Source: Acidobacteriaceae bacterium KBS 146 (GTDB lineage: Bacteria > Acidobacteriota > Terriglobia > Terriglobales > Acidobacteriaceae). Taken from it: a DNA stretch of 64,000 nt. The position numbers and the translations under genes were made by a program. Location of the stretch: positions 682,001 to 746,000 of the forward strand of contig JHVA01000001.1 in the NCBI GenBank assembly GCA_000688615.1, written 5' to 3'. The notes beneath the pieces are model-generated. The model had not been told where the DNA came from. It made no database searches and saw nothing but the letters and a program-made list of their open reading frames with translations. Below are positions 62,051 to 64,000 of this stretch, piece after piece. Numbering within the stretch: the first letter of the stretch is position 1; each line of letters begins with the position of its first letter.

Positions 62051-62812
62051 TCAGTCCATCCATATCCCACCATTGACCTCAATGGCTTCCCCAACAATGT
62101 GCGATGAATCTTCACTTGCAAGAAAAGCAACCACAGATGCCACTTCCTCAGGTCTTCCAGGGCGGCCTTGCGGAATATTCGCTACAAGCGTCTTCATCTG
62201 TTCCGGGGATGTAAAGCGTTCATGAAACGGAGTGTCAATCACCCCGGGGTTGACCGCATTTACACGAATTCCGATCTTGATCAGTTCCTTGGCAAGGCCC
62301 TTGGTCATGCACAAAACAGCAGCCTTTGCAGATGCATACGGAATGATCCCAATACTGCCACCGTTACGCGCAGCGACAGAAGCGATATTCACAATCTCCC
62401 CGCGTCCCATCTTAGCCATGGAAGGCACAATAGCCCGGGTAAGCCTGAAGACGCTACTCAAATTCGTTTCTATGACTTCGTCCCAGAGTTCATCGGTAAC
62501 TTCAAGGAGCTTATGGCGACTAATCATGGAGCCTGCATTGTTCACTAAGAGATCTATGTGCTTGACTCGGTCAAGAACGTCGTCGACCAGCTTTTGTGCC
62601 GAATTCGGTTGGGACAAATCTGCCTGAACAGCGAAGGCAGAACCGCCAGCCGCAACAATGTCTGAGACCACCTTTTCTGCCGCTTCTGAGTTGGATCGAT
62701 AGTGAACGATGACTTGTGAGCCACCCTCCGCAAGAACCTTCGCAATCGCTGCGCCGATGCCAGTGCTTGCTCCTGTAACTAAGCTTATGTGTCCCGATCG
62801 AAAGCTCTGCAT
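62051..62812 (-). CDS. Short-chain dehydrogenase/reductase
   Basis: About 253 residues from ATG 62812. A classical SDR with cofactor loop GASTGIGAAIAKVL, the NNAG strand, the catalytic serine in NIASVAARNGGS and the YASAK active-site tyrosine and lysine. The end EVNGGIWMD is typical of glucose- and sugar-type members. First gene of the run downstream of the two GAAACGTTTC sites, so it probably oxidises the imported sugar or a sugar acid. The frame opens at 62887, but those residues look like leader sequence. Confidence 0.88.
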   Translation of the reverse strand: MQSFRSGHISLVTGASTGIGAAIAKVLAEGGSQVIVHYRSNSEAAEKVVSDIVAAGGSAFAVQADLSQPNSAQKLVDDVLDRVKHIDLLVNNAGSMISRHKLLEVTDELWDEVIETNLSSVFRLTRAIVPSMAKMGRGEIVNIASVAARNGGSIGIIPYASAKAAVLCMTKGLAKELIKIGIRVNAVNPGVIDTPFHERFTSPEQMKTLVANIPQGRPGRPEEVASVVAFLASEDSSHIVGEAIEVNGGIWMD

Positions 62813-62890
62813 AATCCTGAATCGTCCTTTTACGATCTCTTTGTAGTCTGTCGTGTCGAAGAACTTGCATCCTGCCATTGGTTGCAAAAT

Positions 62891-62900
62891 GAAACGTTTC
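62891..62900. promoter_or_regulatory. LacI-type operator O1, GAAACGTTTC
   Basis: A perfect palindrome with the central CG typical of LacI-family sites. It lies in the 5' region of the SDR gene, 78 bases before ATG 62812. An identical copy is 109 bases away (63000-63009), suitable for looping by a tetramer or for two dimers. Confidence 0.8.
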
Positions 62901-62960
62901 GATCTAATCGAATAGCTTGAATATCAAATAAAATGTCTATCAAAATGAATAGAGCGATCC

Positions 62961-62990
62961 ACTCTAGAAAGTTATTAGTTCAGTTGTCAA
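62961..62990 (-). promoter_or_regulatory. Candidate promoter of the SDR operon
   Basis: On the minus strand TTGACA (62990-62985) is followed after 18 bases by TAGAGT (62966-62961), a four-of-six match to the -10 consensus. One operator is just upstream and the other downstream of it, so repression is expected. Confidence 0.55.
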
Positions 62991-62999
62991 GTTGAAATA

Positions 63000-63009
63000 G
63001 AAACGTTTC
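63000..63009. promoter_or_regulatory. LacI-type operator O2, GAAACGTTTC
   Basis: Identical to the site at 62891-62900, with similar A-rich flank on its left (AAATA versus AAAAT). It is between the lacI stop and the SDR promoter, nine bases upstream of the TTGACA. Confidence 0.8.
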
Positions 63010-63043
63010 AAAGATACGTCTACTGCCAGCATTTCATCCGTCA

Positions 63044-64000
63044 TCAACGACGGGGGCCCGTAGAATCTCTCACTCTGAGCTCTGGCTCAAGCGTGATTTG
63101 GGTCGGAGTGCTGATGTCTCCCTTGATTCGCTTCATCAATTGCTGCATAGCTCTTCGTCCGAGTTCGCGGGCTGGTTGAGCAACCACGGTCAGTCTCGGA
63201 TAGAAGTTTTCTGTCCACGCAAAATCGTCATAACCAACGACACTGATCGTCTTTGGGCAATGCACTCCAGACTCGCGCATGGCAGTCACGAAGCCTAGAA
63301 GAAGTTTGTTGTTTGTACAGAAGATTGCGCTGGGCCGATTGCGTGCTTCGAGCAGATGGCGGCCAATTTCATGACCGGTCTTCACCTCCATCCCCCCCGA
63401 AAAAGAGTACTCCCCAAGGATCGGTAAGCGGGACTCAATCATCGCCTTACGATGACCTTCTAAACGCGCGAGATGAGTGGACAGCTCTGTTCTGCCCACC
63501 AGGAGAGCGATCTCTTCATGCCCCAGGCTGATGAGATGGCGAGTAGCTTCATATGCTCCGTGAAAATTGTCCGTAGTTACGGAGTCCCCTTGAAATCCAT
63601 GAGGAATTCGATCAAAGCAAACGATTGGAAAACGCCGCCTTGTCAGGCCATCAAGTGAGATTGCCGGGTCCGTACAACCGATCAGAACACCGTCAACCCG
63701 ATGACCAAAGAGGATATTGAGCTGCTGTAACTCCTGAACAGGATCTTCATTTGTATTGCACAGGATTACGGAATATTGATTTGCATGCGCGACTTCCTCA
63801 GCGCCCGTAATCACTTCGGGATAAAACGGATTCGTAACGTCGGGCAAAATAATTCCTACCGTCTGGGTCTTTCCAGTCTTGAGACTTCGCGCTATGTGGT
63901 CGGGATGATAGTCCAACGCCTCCATCGCCTTGCGTACTCTTTCGGATCGTTTTGCACTGACAACAGCAGTCTTATTGATCACGGCGGATACGGTCGCGAT
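63044..64000 (-). CDS. LacI-family transcriptional regulator, N-terminus cut by window edge
   Basis: At least 318 codons in frame up to base 64000. The helix-turn-helix is incomplete: visible from IATVSAVINKTAVVSAKRSERVRKAM, so the first helix and true start lie outside the window. The hinge helix NPHYHPDH-like segment DYHPDHIARSLKTGKT is followed by a periplasmic-binding-type sugar domain (VGIILPDVTNPFYPE, IFCTNNKLLLGFVTAM, VVGYDDFAWTE). It most likely represses the downstream sugar locus through the GAAACGTTTC sites. GTG 63982 is inside the HTH and is not the start. Confidence 0.92.
   Translation of the reverse strand: MATVSAVINKTAVVSAKRSERVRKAMEALDYHPDHIARSLKTGKTQTVGIILPDVTNPFYPEVITGAEEVAHANQYSVILCNTNEDPVQELQQLNILFGHRVDGVLIGCTDPAISLDGLTRRRFPIVCFDRIPHGFQGDSVTTDNFHGAYEATRHLISLGHEEIALLVGRTELSTHLARLEGHRKAMIESRLPILGEYSFSGGMEVKTGHEIGRHLLEARNRPSAIFCTNNKLLLGFVTAMRESGVHCPKTISVVGYDDFAWTENFYPRLTVVAQPARELGRRAMQQLMKRIKGDISTPTQITLEPELRVRDSTGPRR

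Noticed and set aside
63982..63984. GTG 63982 as the start of the LacI gene
   Set aside because: It lies inside the helix-turn-helix, and the upstream in-frame codons to base 64000 continue the HTH pattern, so the gene is simply cut by the window edge.

Overview
The window looks like chromosomal DNA from an Acidobacteriota bacterium, probably of the Terriglobia/Acidobacteriaceae type. Four things suggest this: an Oar-like TonB-dependent receptor with an N-terminal carboxypeptidase-regulatory-like domain, several Tat-exported Gfo/Idh/MocA oxidoreductases, hopanoid genes hpnC/hpnD, and a Ku/LigD end-joining pair. This placement is an inference from gene content; there is no rRNA here to test it.

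Layout. 0-5.3 kb: a minus-strand unit (zinc dehydrogenase, hpnC, hpnD, joined by two GTGA overlaps; hpnD runs off the left edge) divergent from an mlaE-mlaF lipid ABC transporter, then a flavin-reductase-like gene. 5.5-8.8 kb: an MFS transporter, a YceI protein, and a minus-strand pair of a LuxR-type regulator with a degenerate receiver and a PilZ protein. 9.0-14.3 kb: the translation cluster rpsP-khpA-rimM-trmD-rplS-rnhB plus a PIG-L deacetylase, interrupted by an opposite-strand outer-membrane-type gene. 14.3-18.4 kb: a 600-bp intergenic region with repeats, pdxH, and two Tat-exported oxidoreductases. 18.4-24.8 kb: a minus-strand run (iron-permease-like, cupin, MmcQ/YjbR, DUF1800), msrQ/msrP, and a hydratase-like gene. 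25-29.6 kb: ku and ligD for end joining, and an arginine-dihydrolase-like gene. 29.7-35.3 kb: a strong terminator, an RND pump with its adaptor, a YhhQ-type transporter and tRNA-Glu. 35.4-42.6 kb: a membrane protein, a tandem universal stress protein, a 1254-residue GH13-type enzyme and a diguanylate cyclase.

42.9-51.1 kb: a dehydrogenase, then a plausible carbohydrate-scavenging set: TonB-dependent receptor, Tat-exported glycoside-hydrolase-like protein, and a DUF3311 + sodium:solute symporter pair overlapping by ATGA. 51.1-53.7 kb: overlapping inverted repeats lead into a tight pair (a Tat-exported phosphatase-superfamily-like protein and a protein I do not recognise), the best candidate here for something undescribed. 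53.7-64 kb: an eight-gene minus-strand sugar-catabolism locus with a LacI regulator (cut by the right edge), two identical GAAACGTTTC operators, an SDR, three MFS transporters, a GH172 (DUF2961) enzyme, a UxaA-family dehydratase and a Gfo/Idh/MocA oxidoreductase.

No CRISPR array, insertion sequence, prophage or integrase was seen. Most long antisense reading frames are shadows of strongly biased codon use.
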